This document shows, piece after piece, positions 13,285 to 26,207 of a stretch of DNA of 64,000 nt. The translations under genes and the position numbers were made by a program. Source of the DNA: Acanthaster planci (taxonomy: Eukaryota > Echinodermata > Asteroidea > Valvatida > Acanthasteridae); contig NW_019091387.1 in the NCBI RefSeq assembly GCF_001949145.1, forward strand, positions 469,207 through 533,206. Direction: 5' to 3'. The notes below the pieces were generated by a model that did no database searches, was not told the origin of the DNA, and was given only the letters and a program-made list of their open reading frames with translations. How positions within the stretch are numbered: the stretch's first letter is position 1; every line of letters begins with the position of its first letter.

Positions 13285-16200
13285 GGTTATAAAGAATGTG
13301 CCATTCGTTTACTGCAATTTTTAGAAAAATTTAGAGAATTCAGGATTGGATCTAGCAAAGTCGCCTAGGAAAGTTAAAAATCCTTGTATCGTTTTTCCTC
13401 ATCATACGTACAGTTGCCCACCACCCCCTCCTCTGTTGCCATCTCTGCCCATCCCATCCTCCATTCCTCCTTGCTCCACTCGACCCAGTCGCACAGCTGA
13501 AACATTCCTTTCCCCCAAAAATGTTAACTCCACTCAGAAATTGAGAGGAAGGGGGCAGACGCCATGAATCGTCAAAAGTAATTCACTCACATCCCGCAAG
13601 ACGGGTGCTAACTTGAGCCACATGCGTTATCGTTCGTCACCTGTTGAGCACGTGCATTTCAGTAACATTATTCCTCGCATTAGGGGATGCCAGTACTTTT
13701 AAATGAGTCACATTCCAGTTAACCCTGTAATCAATTACATGTACATGTGCTGTGTGGATTACTTCGACCTCCTCCATGAAGGAAAGCCTCTTGAAGTTTC
13801 TGTGACTAAAACACAAAAAGTTTCAAGTTATAACAGGGGAATCAATGTGCTTGAAACAGAGAGACCATTCCACATGCAGAGTGTGTCTCTCAGGTGTTCA
13901 TGTATGTTGCAACAAGCAGCGTTGCTCAGAAACTCAGAAAAAAAACCTCGCTTCAAGTGGTAAAAACCGTGTATATATCCATTACGTGCATTAAGAATCA
14001 TGCGCATTTCAATCAACTCTCGTAGTTAAACATTAATATTTCACAGAATTTTGTCCAAAACCGGGTTTTTGCCCCGCCCTAAACAAGCAATGAGGTATGC
14101 GCTGAAAGAAAAGAACCTGAACCCACCCTTTAAAGAGCTGGATGTCGTTTAAAAATACGCTTTATTTCAGCAAAGCTGCTGACTGTGAAGAGGAAAAACT
14201 TGGGATTTGGGAAGATCAGCTAAACTGTACATCAGGCAAAATTTCTTCTGCTGCATCACACTCATACATTTTTGCCAACAGATTCCTAGATGGCCAGTGA
14301 TCCAAACATAAACAAAGGAATAATTCATCAAGTATTCAACTGCCAAATGTTTCAAAATAGCAAATTAATAACAGCCGCAATGAAATACAGTATGCAAAGA
14401 CAGACGACCACCTGCACATTATGGTACTCAACATTTGTAAACAGAAGGACTGTGGGGACTCACACCGACAATTTACATCAACTCCCACTGAAAGACATGA
14501 TGGCGGCATTGTCAAGCCAGCGCATGCAGCGAGATTTACTGAACATGGAGCTCCACGCTACCACATGAATGCTGAACAGCCTAGACTTGCTTAAGTTGCT
14601 AGACCCCAAATATTTCGCACTTTAATTCAAGTGTCAATATTTAGTTCCCCTGCCACTGCAGAGGTGAGCCTTATTACATAACAAACACCCATGATGGGGA
14701 GAGTGGCAACACTGATGAGCTCACCTCATCAGCAAATCAACAGGTTGATAAGAAATAATGAGCAGGCCACCTGCAGCTAGCCTAGTGACCAGACCCACAG
14801 AATGGAATGGGCCACTGACCTCCCTTTAATGACTTTGCCAGGCCTGAGAGGGGAGGGGCAGGTCTGGCTGAATTAGCCTGACCAGAATTATTACTCTGTG
14901 TGTTGTGTACTTGGCAATTCTGGTTGTTGAGGGGTTTGTAAGGGGGTGATTGGAAGGTGTTAAGCAAACCATTAAATTCAGGCAGGGGGCAGCCTGGCAA
15001 ATAAACAAGTGACCCCCTGGTTGGCAGGATTTGTTTGTTTTGTTTTTTTTAAATTCCTGTCAAGCAATTTTAAAAATGTACAGGCTAAGATGATATGCAA
15101 AGTTATAGTTGAATTTGGGAATGAGGTACATTGAACATGTAACCACTGAAACACATGTGAAAATTATTCCAATACAATGATGCAAGGCTGAACCTTGTTA
15201 ATGATAATGGTGGCATGTAAAGCACATACATGTGCATGTACACATATAGAGTATCAAACGGGTATGTGCATATACAATGTGCACCTTTTTTTCCTGGACA
15301 CCAAAACTCAGTTAAACTTCCAACTAAAAACACCCTTTTTAGTTTCTTGACAAATTTTGAAGAACTATTCAGAATGAGACAACTTTTCACGGTCAAGTAA
15401 CTGGCCCAAAGTACCGGTCTCTTGACAGTACATTCTGAATACCCCGCCCTTCCAAAACAACTATTAACTTACCCCACCCTCTCCAAAACAGTGGAACAAT
15501 TCCACGGCCAATACAGCTGTATGGCCTGCAGCAGCCAGCAGGTCCTAATCTTCGGGGCTTTTGTCAGCAGCCGCCCCACTGGGAGTTGCAGGTAGAAGTT
15601 GCAAGCACAACGTCCCTGACCTTCCCTCCCAGCCTGGGGTTTCACTATGCCTGGAATGGGGTCCGCCGAGAGTTCTGTTCGTGACCTCGGCGATGTTCCG
15701 CTGGATTAAAAGATTGCATTTCATGTTCCGCAGAGTAGATGAAACATTAATCACTAAACAACCGTAGAAAGAAAAATTAGGGAAAAGGCGAGTTCACAAG
15801 GCCGACACTGGTAGGCACTCTTCTGAATCAATCATACTTGAGTGACATGTTAAGGGTCCTGATTCGCACGCAAAAACTTTTTTCCCCTAGATTTTGCTGG
15901 ATGCTGCTGTAGGCACTTAAATTTCCCGGATTTGTTCTGGACATGGGCTGAATTCCATTTCTACTTCAAAATTTCTAAGACCCAGGACAGATTTATTAAG
16001 AATTTTCCCACAGGGGAGGGGCTGGACTGCTACAAATCCGATTTTTTTGGAGGGAAAAAGATGGAGATGAAAATGACACATGCAAGAAACCAAAGGCATT
16101 GACGTAGATCAGCATGTGTAACATAAGCTCAGGAAAGAAAATTTGACATTTTTCCATGGATAGGTGTACCAATTGTCATGGAGAGTGATTAGAAAAAGAA

Positions 16201-17305
16201 AGAAAAAAAACATGCATAATGGAGAGAACGCTGACACAAGGAAGGACTGGAACTTGGGATGGTATAGCAGAAGTCCAACCAACTTTTGTATGCTTCCAAT
16301 GCACTACTGGCAATAAAGTTGTGCTGATTTCACTAATCACTTAAATGCCTAACTAAGCTTACTGCACTACACAAGTAAACAAGGTAAATATCCGCTTTCA
16401 TGCCAGAATGAAAAAAAAAAATTGATACACATGCAGTTTGCAAATTTATGCCAATCCATCACCACGGAGCTGGCTTGACATTTCCCTGATCGTTTTGGAT
16501 AACAGGTTGTCTTTACTCCTAACTTTGCTCCCCAGCAGAGGTTGCTCTGTCTTCCGCTGATAAGTAGCAAGCAAACAGACACCGTAACCCCGGAGGATAC
16601 AAAACTGGAGACAGTGGAAAAGGGCAGGCTCCTGGAGGAGTTGTAATTCTGCCACTGCGCTCAGTGAGGAGATGTTGTGCATTTCTTTCTGCAGGTGCTT
16701 CAAGGTAGGGGGAATCAGGGGACCTATAGAGACTGCAAACCCAAGACAGTGGGACTGAAGAGAGAGAGAAGACCATTCCCCTGAACTTCTGATTCTTTTC
16801 CCTGTGTTGGGAGAAACCTACAAGAAGGTCACGGTTCACCTACAGGTGTCTCGGGACAAGCAAGGAGAAGATACAAAATTGACGCACATGCTAAGCTCTG
16901 TGTAAAAAACGGGGGAGGGGGGCAGACTTCGGACCCCACGGTTCGGGGGAGAGAGGAGTTTTCTTCACAAGCACGTGGAAGAGCCACTCTCACAATGACA
17001 GCACATTCAACGGTGAAAAGTGAACTGGGGTCCTTGAAGTCTAGCTCTCACGCCAGTGGTTAAGCCAAATTCTCTTTCTCCTTTGGAAAGAATTTGGAAA
17101 AGACAAAACAGTTTTGCAGACCTAGTCAATGTGCAAATGCATGCACAAGTAGGTGGAATTGAACAAACAGCCCACACACCAAAAACTGTCTCTAAAATGT
17201 ACACATTCATGGAGAGCTAGGACTTTTCCCATTGCTAACCAAGATCAGAAGGCTGTATTTTTCGCTCCTGGACTTGCCATAAAGAAGCAAGGGGACTACC
17301 CAGTT

Positions 17306-17553
17306 CCCAATTTCATACAGCTGCTCAAGCACAAAATTTGCTTAAGTGTGAGAAAACCTTGCTTGATAAATCAGATAACCAGCCAAAACTCCATCCGATG
17401 TATATAGTTTCGGAATGGAACATGTATTTAGCTGTCTTTTGGTTAGCATGACAATCACATAGAGTTTGAGCTGCTGGTAACCTTCATTTTTGTTTATGAC
17501 AGATTATTTTGCACTAAAGCAGATTTTATGCTTGAGCAGCTTAATGATTGGCC
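17306..17553. mobile_element. MITE-like foldback element
   Basis: The arms AGCTGCTCAAGCACAAAATT (from 17319) and the complement of GATTTTATGCTTGAGCAGCT (to 17541) pair over about 30 bases with four mismatches. CCAAT/ATTGG ends lie just outside. Nested GGTTA/TAACC words lie between the arms. Target duplication was not identified. Confidence 0.6.
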
Positions 17554-20500
17554 CCGGCCTTGGTATGTTCATTGGTATTGAAAGCCGTACAGGTGCATGA
17601 AGAGAGACCTGCATTCTAAGATGCATGTAGAAGATTGCATTTCTGCCGTAACAACTCCTCTGGGACAACATGGGACCAAAATACACCAGATGACAGAAGA
17701 TCTTTTTATTGCTTGCGTAAAACCTTTACTCCCCAGGTGATTGAGGATTTCCTCCAGGTTGCTTCTGGGTCAGAGGGCTAGTATCTTGTCGAGGCAAACT
17801 GAGGTGGATGTCACCCTGGGGGAATATACATGAACATCTGCAGAGGGACGCAGAATTGCCCCCTTCCTGTGGTCCATCCAAAAAGTCGAGGTGAATCACG
17901 GGCGGCAAAAACTGTCAACTGTCACTGAACACAGTTGAGCAAGAATACACTCTGTGCATCTGGTTTATAAACAACCTGGTGCAAATGTACCTACTGAACA
18001 CCACACGTGGTAAGTTTTCATTAGACAGGTGTACAAATGATACCTAAATTGTATCAAACAATTTGTCCATGAACATGTGAACTTCATTGCCATGTTGCTA
18101 CAAATTGCAGCTGTGTGCGTGTCGCTGAAAAAGGCACTGATGTAACCGATGCAGTTCGCGTTTAGTTTAGGGTAAACCCAAGCCTTCTGCCTGACTGCTT
18201 GTTTTCCCCAGAATGAACACAAAACTTGGGAATACAATCTGCATATGCCAACATGTACTGGGCATGGAGGTTTCTGACAGGGGACACTAGACAGTTGGGA
18301 ACTTTTCAACCATGAAAGCGCAACAGTGCCAAATGGACTGCCCCATGTCTCATCTTCTCTCCTCCATGATGTAACCGAACAATCAAACACTGGCCTGAAG
18401 TACAATACACAACCAACAAGCAAATAGATTTCACAACACTAAACAAACACTAAACAATGACTTGTAAAATCCCGCCCAAGGTAGAAGCTACTGGCACCAA
18501 CTGCAATGAACGTGCAAGTTCAAAGGTGCCTGCCTCGCAATATGGCTGTCTCGTGAAAACCACAGAAGCATCATTAACAATTGATCTACATTCAAAAAAT
18601 ATTTATAAACCATTCGAAAACTGATTTCTGCATACAATTCATAAACAAAACCTCTCCAATCCACAAAAAAGCTGAAGTTTAAAATATAAAGTTAAAGTAA
18701 TTTAAAGTGTATTAATTTAGGAATGCACAGAACAGCCACTGTTACTTTAAATTTATGTACAGTGCTAGGTTATCATGTACATGTAATTGCTACTGTATAT
18801 GAAGAATGCGCCCCTAGTTTATAACTGTGCAGTGTTACATTTTGATGGCCAAAGGGGTTGGGAGTTTAACACTACAAATTGTATATCTTTAAGAATCATC
18901 ACAGCCACTTGGTATGCACTTGCCAATACTTGTGCACATGATCTCCACAACTGTTTTCACAACTTCTAGGAAGGAACGAGGCTGTAAATATTCCTGAGTT
19001 TGCAAACATTGCGGGAAATGTCGGACAACATGCTGCTGTACTGTTTTTTTTTCTGGGAAGCATGAAACAGCCTACATATGGTTCAAGGCCAGTCAAACAA
19101 TGCGGTGGTATTTTGCGTCGAAGGTTGTTTACGTGTTTGCAGTTTTGGCACACACTGTTTTTCAAGATGCTTATTCATGTGTGTAGTGAATAGAGTAATA
19201 TACATGTTTACGCATTATATTAACGTTGTTAGAGGAAAGGCTGATTCATTCTTTGACATTGTTTTGCCACGAGTCTGTCTAGGATCTGCTTTAATCTGAC
19301 ATGAGCAGTCATGCGATTTTCATGATGTGACTAAGAGGTCTGTTGAATCTACATGCACAGATATGTGATTCTTTTTAATTTTGAGAAAACAAAGTTGCAA
19401 CAAGTGCTGTTTCTGTTCTTTTTTCTTAACAAATACTGTAAAGATGTCTTTTCAAATTAATTTCATGAGCATCACTTCTGAAACATTTTTCAAAAGCTTT
19501 CAATTACTTTCAACCCTGACTCCCTCAACTTTTTTTTTTTTTTGAACCTGGAAGTAATTCTCCAACGCGTACCCAGCAGGACACAAATGCCACAGTCTCA
19601 AGGGGTGTCCAGGACAATGAATCTTGCACACTTCTACTGGCTGAGCTCCACTCTCTCCCTCCTCAACCCTGCACTATCCTCTGAACCACCTAGCAGATGC
19701 AGAAGTACGACTGGCGATGATTTCACTTCAACACCATGAAAAGAAACAAAGTACCGTACATGAATCAACTTCCAATCCTTCTCCACGTTGTCGACTGCAT
19801 TTTCTACCCATAAAATGAGAAACTCTTGATCCTTTGCAACCTGTAAATCAACAGTCCATTAATGTCGCCTCGGAACTTTGCCCAAGAGAAGCTGGCAAAG
19901 TACATCGCCCGGGCCGCTTAATTCAAGGAGGCAACGTCCCCCAGCAACAAGTCTCAGGACATCGATCCCTGGCTCATCTTTACGGTTGACCTCTGGGCCT
20001 TCCATCCCATAAAATAAATACATCTAGACTCCTCAAAGATACACAACATTCCTCAGAGATATGAAATAAAGAATAGTGAAAAAAAACCACAAAAAAAACC
20101 AGAGCCTGCCCGCTGAGTCACGTCTGCCATTCCTGTTTATTTATCCAAAGACACCTCCTTTTTTTTCTCATTTTGGTCGCAATGCAATTACATCTTACGA
20201 GTAAGACTGCACATGTAGCCCCATTTCAGACCAGTCATACATCATTACCCTGACTTCTGAACTATCGCTGAACTCGCCCCCGACAATTATTTTGGCAACC
20301 ACGCGCGACAGGAATCCCTCAATTGTCTGGAAAATTAAGTTGGGTCCGAGTTAATTGGATCTGATTAAATGAAGCAAAGTCCAGCAAGTGGCATTTTGAT
20401 TTTAAGCATTGCTGAGGTGCTGGGAAAAAGGGCAACTCCTAGCCGTGAGTTATGCTACATAAAGCAATTTGCTACATCCCCTGTTTGGATTAACAGTAAT

Positions 20501-20957
20501 CCATGAACGTCTGCAGTTGAGTCTAACCACGGTTGACATTTCCACACAGAAAGTTTACAAATCCTTTCCCCACAAAAGCCCCTCACATGATGAATCGTGG
20601 CACCTTTCCAGTTTTGCTCAGTTCATGGCTGAATATTGGTTTGTGGTGACTCGCAAGTACATCAAGAGAAACAAAGTTCCTGGGCTGGTTCCACAAGTAA
20701 CCGTGCAACTGGAAAATATACTGCTGAGTAAACCGAGGAGCCTGCATTTGTACACAAGTGCACTGTGCATAATTTGCCAAACATAGTTTCCCTGTGGTTG
20801 ATGATTTTGTGTTCAGTCGATCTGAGTTTCTTCAAGATTTATAGTCGGGGCTCATTCGGGGATGGTTTGAGAGGGGAACTGAACTGTTTGGAAGGGGAAC
20901 TGATCTTCTCATGACTTCAAGTCTAAGCCACATGAGTCCGAGCCATGATTGATATCG

Positions 20958-21108
20958 CATACATCTAAAACTGTAACTGCTTCTCGTTGTCTCCTCTCTA
21001 CAGGTTTCTTCAGGCTTGCGAGCTACAGTGCCTAGGATGCTTTTGAAGAATCCTTGGTGTCATTATCAGAAATAAATACTACTACTACAACTAATAATAA
21101 TAATAAGT
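20958..21108 (+). mobile_element. SINE 3' fragment
   Basis: Begins inside the body of the same SINE (ATCTAAAACTGTAACTGC) and retains the conserved CTCTCTACAGGTTTCTTCAG core, the GAATCCTTGGTGTCATT end and a tail of AATAATAAT repeats. The tRNA-like head is absent, as expected for a 5'-truncated insertion. Confidence 0.85.
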
Positions 21109-21909
21109 CACAAATTCGTTAGGGTTAGGGTAATAAGTCACAAATTTAAAATAACTCAGATGCCACTGTGAATGACCTGAAATCAGCCTTTACTCTCATG
21201 ACTCAAAAATGTAGACTCAGATGACTCAATCACTGGGGACTCACAAACTCACGTTTGAGATTCAAGGACCCCAAAATCTCGAGCATCCACCTAATGCAAC
21301 TTGAATTCCCAGGGTTGCAGGAAAAAGCCCTCGTTTGCCCACTGGCCGTGGACCCTCAGTCTGATAATCCAGACCCTTGAACCTTGCGGTCATACAAGGA
21401 CCCAGCATCCTCGAAATAAATGACTCCCAAACAAACACGGAAAAGAAAAGGCCCTACCACTGATGAATTTGCAATGCAATTAAAAGACTGGGACCACTCC
21501 GCATTCTTAGCCAATATCTGGCATTTTCAAGGGTCCGATACCGACCTTTCTCCACATATGCATGAACTCCTGACGGTGCCACATTGTTACAACACACAAA
21601 ACGAGACCATAATGAGGGGGGAAGGGCTTCGATAACGAGCAATATTGACCCCATTTTCTGTCAGGCTTCAATCATACCTGTAACTGACCCAAAGGTTATT
21701 ACACTTTATGTCAGAGGGGCCATCTTCGCACAAATTTCTTTTTTCTACACATTAGAACACTAAACTAAGAAACCTGAATTCAGAATAAAGCCCTTTTTTC
21801 AACACTCATATTTCACATTTGCAAGACACGATGGTATACACGTTTGAAGGCTCAAGTCAACTCCCAGAAATTTCAAATGGCACGTACATGTATTTTATTT
21901 TGGACCAAC

Positions 21910-22118
21910 CTTTTCTTGGGAGTGTCCTGACAAGCGTAAGCCTCAATCTTGAGCTGCATGTTCAGGACCAGACGCTTGACGTAGCCTGGCGAGATGGGTA
22001 TCGGCGTCCCCTCCTCCGTTTCCATCACGGAGCTGGTGACGATGGCCGACGACTGCACAGGAACTCCGGATCGGGAATCAAAGATGGCCGGATGGTAAAC
22101 GAATTGAATGGATGAATT
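21910..22118 (-). CDS. Probable coding exon of the same minus-strand gene, function unknown
   Basis: After the acceptor TTTACTGGTCAG, the minus strand encodes NSSIQFVYHPAIFDSRSG, VPVQSSAIVTSSVMETEEG, TPIPISPGYVKRLVLNMQLK and IEAYACQDTPKK, open for 69 codons in phase 0. It exits in phase 2 at AAAAG-GTTGGT, the same donor form as the PDZ exon. G or C at nearly every third position over 22100-21940 is very unlike the flanking intron, which is my main support for coding. The donor is the weaker end; an earlier exit cannot be excluded. I do not recognise the peptide. Placement in the PDZ gene rests on strand, spacing and phase only. Confidence 0.68.
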
Positions 22119-22513
22119 CTGACCAGTAAACGATTTCACAAACTAATCCCCGGTAGTCCGGTGTCCATCAGCAGTACTGATTGAGTCTTCCAGACATCAT
22201 CAGTCCACGGCAAATCAGCGTAGGCTAACAAGCACAGAGCACAACAGAACATCTCATGCCAACACCCTACCCCAATGCACCGGCCTGTCCTGAGCAAAGA
22301 CCTTGTTATGTGGGGAATATGGGAAACAGTGCACAGTGTAATGGCTCAGCTGCCAGAATGTGTAGTAGGCAGGACACACCAGAGTACAAGTACATGTACA
22401 CTACTGGTGGCCAGGAGGTCAGGATTCAGACCTTCAGGGTCACGCTTCCTTCCACAGATTGAACTAGAGGTCATGGAAGAGCTGAATTACTGAACAGCGG
22501 GACAGGATCTCAC

Positions 22514-22557
22514 CTGGGCTGAGTGGACTGCATCCTGGGCTGCACTCCATCTAGTTC
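22514..22557 (-). CDS. Probable short exon of the same minus-strand gene
   Basis: This is a 44-bp segment between an acceptor with a good pyrimidine tract (CAACTTTTGGCCATGCAG) and a strong CAG-GTGAGA donor. If it enters in phase 1 it reads TRWSAAQDAVHSAQ and leaves in phase 0, which is exactly what the next exon-like segment at 21910-22118 needs. The other open frame (phase 0 to 2, ELDGVQPRMQSTQP) does not fit that neighbour. The phase 1 entry does not match the phase 2 exit of the 31.9 kb exon, so at least one exon must lie between them. Function is unknown. Confidence 0.5.
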
Positions 22558-25041
22558 CTGCATGGCCAAAAGTTGACAACCACACTAAACTGTGTTAAAC
22601 AACAATGTAGCTAGGTACCGGTAACACTCCCTTGCCTGTGTAAAGCTCCCTTTTGTGTTCTCCAACATGGGAAGCGCTGGACCGGTTTTTCCCAAGCCTC
22701 CCAAATCCGGGCAGGTGAAAAGGCTTCTTTAGTGACAGGCCGCTCCCTGTGCAGGGGGAACACCAGCATTTCACCCAGACTCGTCTGCTAATCCATCACT
22801 TTTATAGCCCCTCCAGCACGTGGTCCGTGATAAACAGTGCTCTCCTCACTGAAAGAAACATGGGTTCAGTTCAGCTCGGTGCTGTCAGAGGAAATCCCGT
22901 TCCTGAATTCGTGGGACAGAAACCTCCCTTGGCAGTCCCTGGAAAATCTTGAGGTTGGCGTGGATGGTGTTGACAGGATTTGGCTACAATGTGGAACAGT
23001 CTGCTACAAGCTAGGCAGGCAAGCAGCCCCCTCCCACAAAACTGACTCAGCCGATAAACTCCTAAAAAAACCCAAAATAAAACCCCAGCAATTTCTCAGG
23101 CTTTCGTGATGCTGTTGGTCCCAATTCAAGTCCCGCTTAGGAGCCCCTGTACATGTATATGTATGCCCACAATCACTCTGACATCATAAATTCTTGCCGG
23201 GTGAAAATGTGGGTGGCCAGCTGATTTCCCCTGGGTCCTTGCCCAAACAAAACTACTGGTATGCTTGAAGCAGGCTTGAAGAATGCAGATCAGTTTTGTC
23301 AAGTCTATGTCCATAGCATCTATGGCACACATATGAGGTATGTGGAAAGTTGACTTTGGGGTAGGTCAAATCAAATCATAACTGCAATTGAAACACGGGC
23401 GTACTTGTGAATATAATCATAAATATTAGCTGAAAAACTGAAGAGCTGAACTAGTGCACAATGGGCTCCTGGCTACGGTTATTTTCATCATAACTGCCGC
23501 GAACTGCACCTCTTCCAATCTGTGCATCAACAAACTGCTTTTGAGGCTATCCAAGAATGGCTGTGGCAGACGCAAACTCAGGAACCTCCACGAGGCCCGC
23601 TGTAGCTCCAAAATATCAGCAAAGAACATCGTAGCCTATTACCTATGCTCTGGCAATCCTGCCCTTCCCCAGACAGCCAACATTCATCAGAGTTTCCATG
23701 GATCACTGCAGTCCCAGTCAGTACAGACAATCCCTTTGTCAACCTCACCCCCCTCCCCTGCTGCTCTTCCCCATTCAACCAATCAGCTCTTTTGCAGGAT
23801 GCTGACCTTTGACACCCTTAGTCACCCTGTCTCCCCCTCGCCATCCAGAGCCTTATGCAGCTTACATAGTTGAGCCCCCCTCGCTCTTTTCTCTCCCAAA
23901 GGTATCTCACTGGAGCTCCCGACTTACTGTAGGGAATGCAGCGATTTCCCCCCTTGTCAAGTAACCTCATTTTCTTCATGAACCAGGCTTAACCACATCC
24001 GATTCTATGCTACAGAGCTGAGATATCAACATGAGGAGCATATACCAGTGCATAATGCACTGGCATGGTGGACAATCTATTCTGGGTTTTTATTTCTTCT
24101 CCCGGTTCCCTGGGGCTGTTCAACATGAAGGAGGGATTTCCTTCCTCTGATGAGTCCTAATTGGATCGTCAAGTCTCAATGGGCTCTGAGGGTCAACTTT
24201 CAAGAACATGATTTCAATGCAGATTGATTGATTACTGCAAAGGAAAGAGTCACAAAATCCTCAACTGACATCCCGCAACAAATCTCCACATGTGGGACAC
24301 AACTTTCAAGAACATCTTAGTACAACTGTGTCTCAGCTACGAGTTCCAATGAGTTTCACCAAGTTCAGTTTCTGAGACGGGCCCCTGTGTACCGCGGCCG
24401 GTACAGTTACCCCTCAACAGTGACAGAGGTGCATGAATAGCAAGTCCACAGCCCAATTGAAGGTGCTACACTGTTGTGCCCATTCAGAAGAAAATCTGTC
24501 ATGTGTACATGTACCGTTCATGTAAATGTACCTTAAACCAAATTGAGTAAACCAGTGGGTGCACTTGAGAGACCACATTGACATCATTTGCTATTCCTCC
24601 AGACAGACTACCGGTATAGTGGTCAATCCCCCCTCTGTGTTTGTCTGAAACACTCTCTGATTTGCTTGTCTCAAGGTACATATATGTACACATTTTGACA
24701 AGTATCACTGCACACAGAATCACCCACAATCACATTTTTCACCCCACAAATTTCACGGTTTGAAAAGAAAAAACAAGGCAAAACATGGTGGCCAGACAAC
24801 TTAGCCAAGTTTCTCCACAAAACAGAATTCCACTGCTCGCCAAAAAGAGGTCTCCATTTGTCAAAACGAAAGCCCAAAAAGCCATATGAATGCCAGCGAT
24901 CATGCCTGATAGACTTTGGGTTATTAATTACAATGTTGATCCAAAACACACGCCTGTGCAAAGATCACGAGACCGACCAATTTGAGAGCTCTGAACTGAA
25001 ATCTGGATAACATAAATGACATTATAAATAAAGGTTTAAGC

Positions 25042-25568
25042 ACAGACCATTTACCCAGGGATGTGCAACCGTGAGCGGCCCCAGTGCAAACACATGTGCG
25101 ACCTTGGTTCCATGATTGTTACGGATTGTTATGACCCCCGCCGGCGCTCTCGACTTTCTCGAAAAAACTCGCGACCACATGACACGCGTTGCAGTATGCA
25201 GCATGTACAGTGCAGCCGTGGTTCTGCCGAGACGATGTGCTTAAATCTATTCGTTACAACGAATAAATCTTCTTCATTTATCAATTTCAAGCAAAAACGA
25301 AGTTTTAATGAGGCAAAATTCCCCAATTTTGTGGTACACTTTTCTCAGAATGTATGGGATGAAATATCTTGCGCAGCATATTTTTAGAAAGGGTGTTTCC
25401 TGACTTAAAATATTACAAGAAAACAAAGTGGTAGACAGGAATATATGTTTTATTATTAGAGAAAGTGTTACATAGTCCAACTTAATTTCTGCTGTGATAT
25501 TGTGCCGGCCGCAACACGCATTGAACCAGCTCTGAGCTTAAGTTGCACATCCCTGGGTAAATGATCCG
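25042..25568. mobile_element. Inverted-repeat element with 10-bp target duplication
   Basis: The left end ATTTACCCAGGGATGTGCAA (25049 on) is exactly inverted at the right (TTGCACATCCCTGGGTAAAT, 25543-25562). With the outer bases the arms are about 28 bp with three differences. The 10-bp AGGTTTAAGC flanks both sides (25032-25041, 25569-25578). Duplications of 9-10 bp suggest a Mutator-like origin. The interior includes a CpG-rich block near 25130-25200 and no transposase. Confidence 0.75.
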
Positions 25569-25928
25569 AGGTTTAAGCCTTAATGTCTCCCTGCTCAAAT
25601 CAACAGGAATTTCATCCAGTGCTCCAAATAGCCATAAATAACAGATTTATATGAATAGGGTCTTATCGCCAAACATACTCCACATTTTTCTGTAAACAAG
25701 TGCAACACGAACTGCATGTATGCACGCACAAACAACAAAGGCAATATATCAATGAGAACACAATTTACAACAGAATAAAATAGAGACAGCTTACAAAAAT
25801 TCCAACAATTTGAGATCAACCTGCATGGGTGCAACACGTAATCAACATGTACATGTATATATACAACTCCCGTGCTTTTTTCTGCTTGAGACCGTCACAA
25901 AATCTACAAAAGATGACTCAACACTGTT

Positions 25929-26207
25929 GTTATTATTTTATTATTGTATATTTCTGGTAATGACACCAAGGATTCCTCAAAAGCACCCTAGGCACTGTAG
26001 CTCACAAGCCTGAAGAAACCTGTAGAGAGGAGACAATGAGAAGCAGTGACAGTTTTAGAGGTGGGAGGAAAATCCCAGAGGAATATTCTCGGTAAAAAAC
26101 CACGGAATCAGGTAAGGATTGAAAACCCAATCCACATGTGGACCGGGCCGGGATTCGAACCCGGGGCGCAGAGGTGGAAGGTGAGGAAAGAACCACTACG
26201 CCAAGCC
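25929..26207 (-). mobile_element. tRNA-derived SINE, near full-length copy
   Basis: The minus strand starts GGCTTGGCGTAGTGG with a perfect RNA polymerase III A box (TGGCGTAGTGG, 26193-26203) and, 31 bases later, a perfect B box (GGTTCGAATCC, 26151-26161). A tRNA-unrelated body follows, including CTCTCTACAGGTTTCTTCAG, and then an A/T-rich tail of AAT-type repeats. The body recurs at 46.4 kb and 20.96 kb. Such elements are transcribed by Pol III and copied by a LINE reverse transcriptase supplied in trans. Confidence 0.88.

Larger units (their letters stand above)
180..21909. other. Long non-coding stretch, probably intronic
   Basis: I can support no gene in these 21.7 kb. Contents noted: an assembly gap at 8191-8667, a small foldback element at 7825-7941, an A/T-rich tract at 9400-9660, a hairpin at 13226-13284, a MITE-like inverted repeat at 17306-17553, a SINE 3' fragment at 20.96-21.1 kb and scattered TACATGTA clusters. 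Weak exon-like islands at 15.6 and 16.6 kb are listed as findings. Confidence 0.55.

Noticed and set aside
17965-18423. 152-codon minus-strand frame
   Set aside because: Cys/Trp-rich chance-like composition and no matching splice sites.
19852-19920. Short plus-strand terminal-exon-like frame (MSPRNFAQEKLAKYIARAA then stop)
   Set aside because: The acceptor and codon bias are suggestive, but 19 residues with no partner exon on the plus strand is not enough.
23454-23873. 139-codon plus-strand frame
   Set aside because: Composition drifts along its length and no family is recognisable; probably chance in CT-rich sequence.
26140-26207. Possible functional tRNA gene
   Set aside because: A and B boxes are intact, but no acceptor stem closes and the sequence continues into a repeated SINE body and A/T tail.
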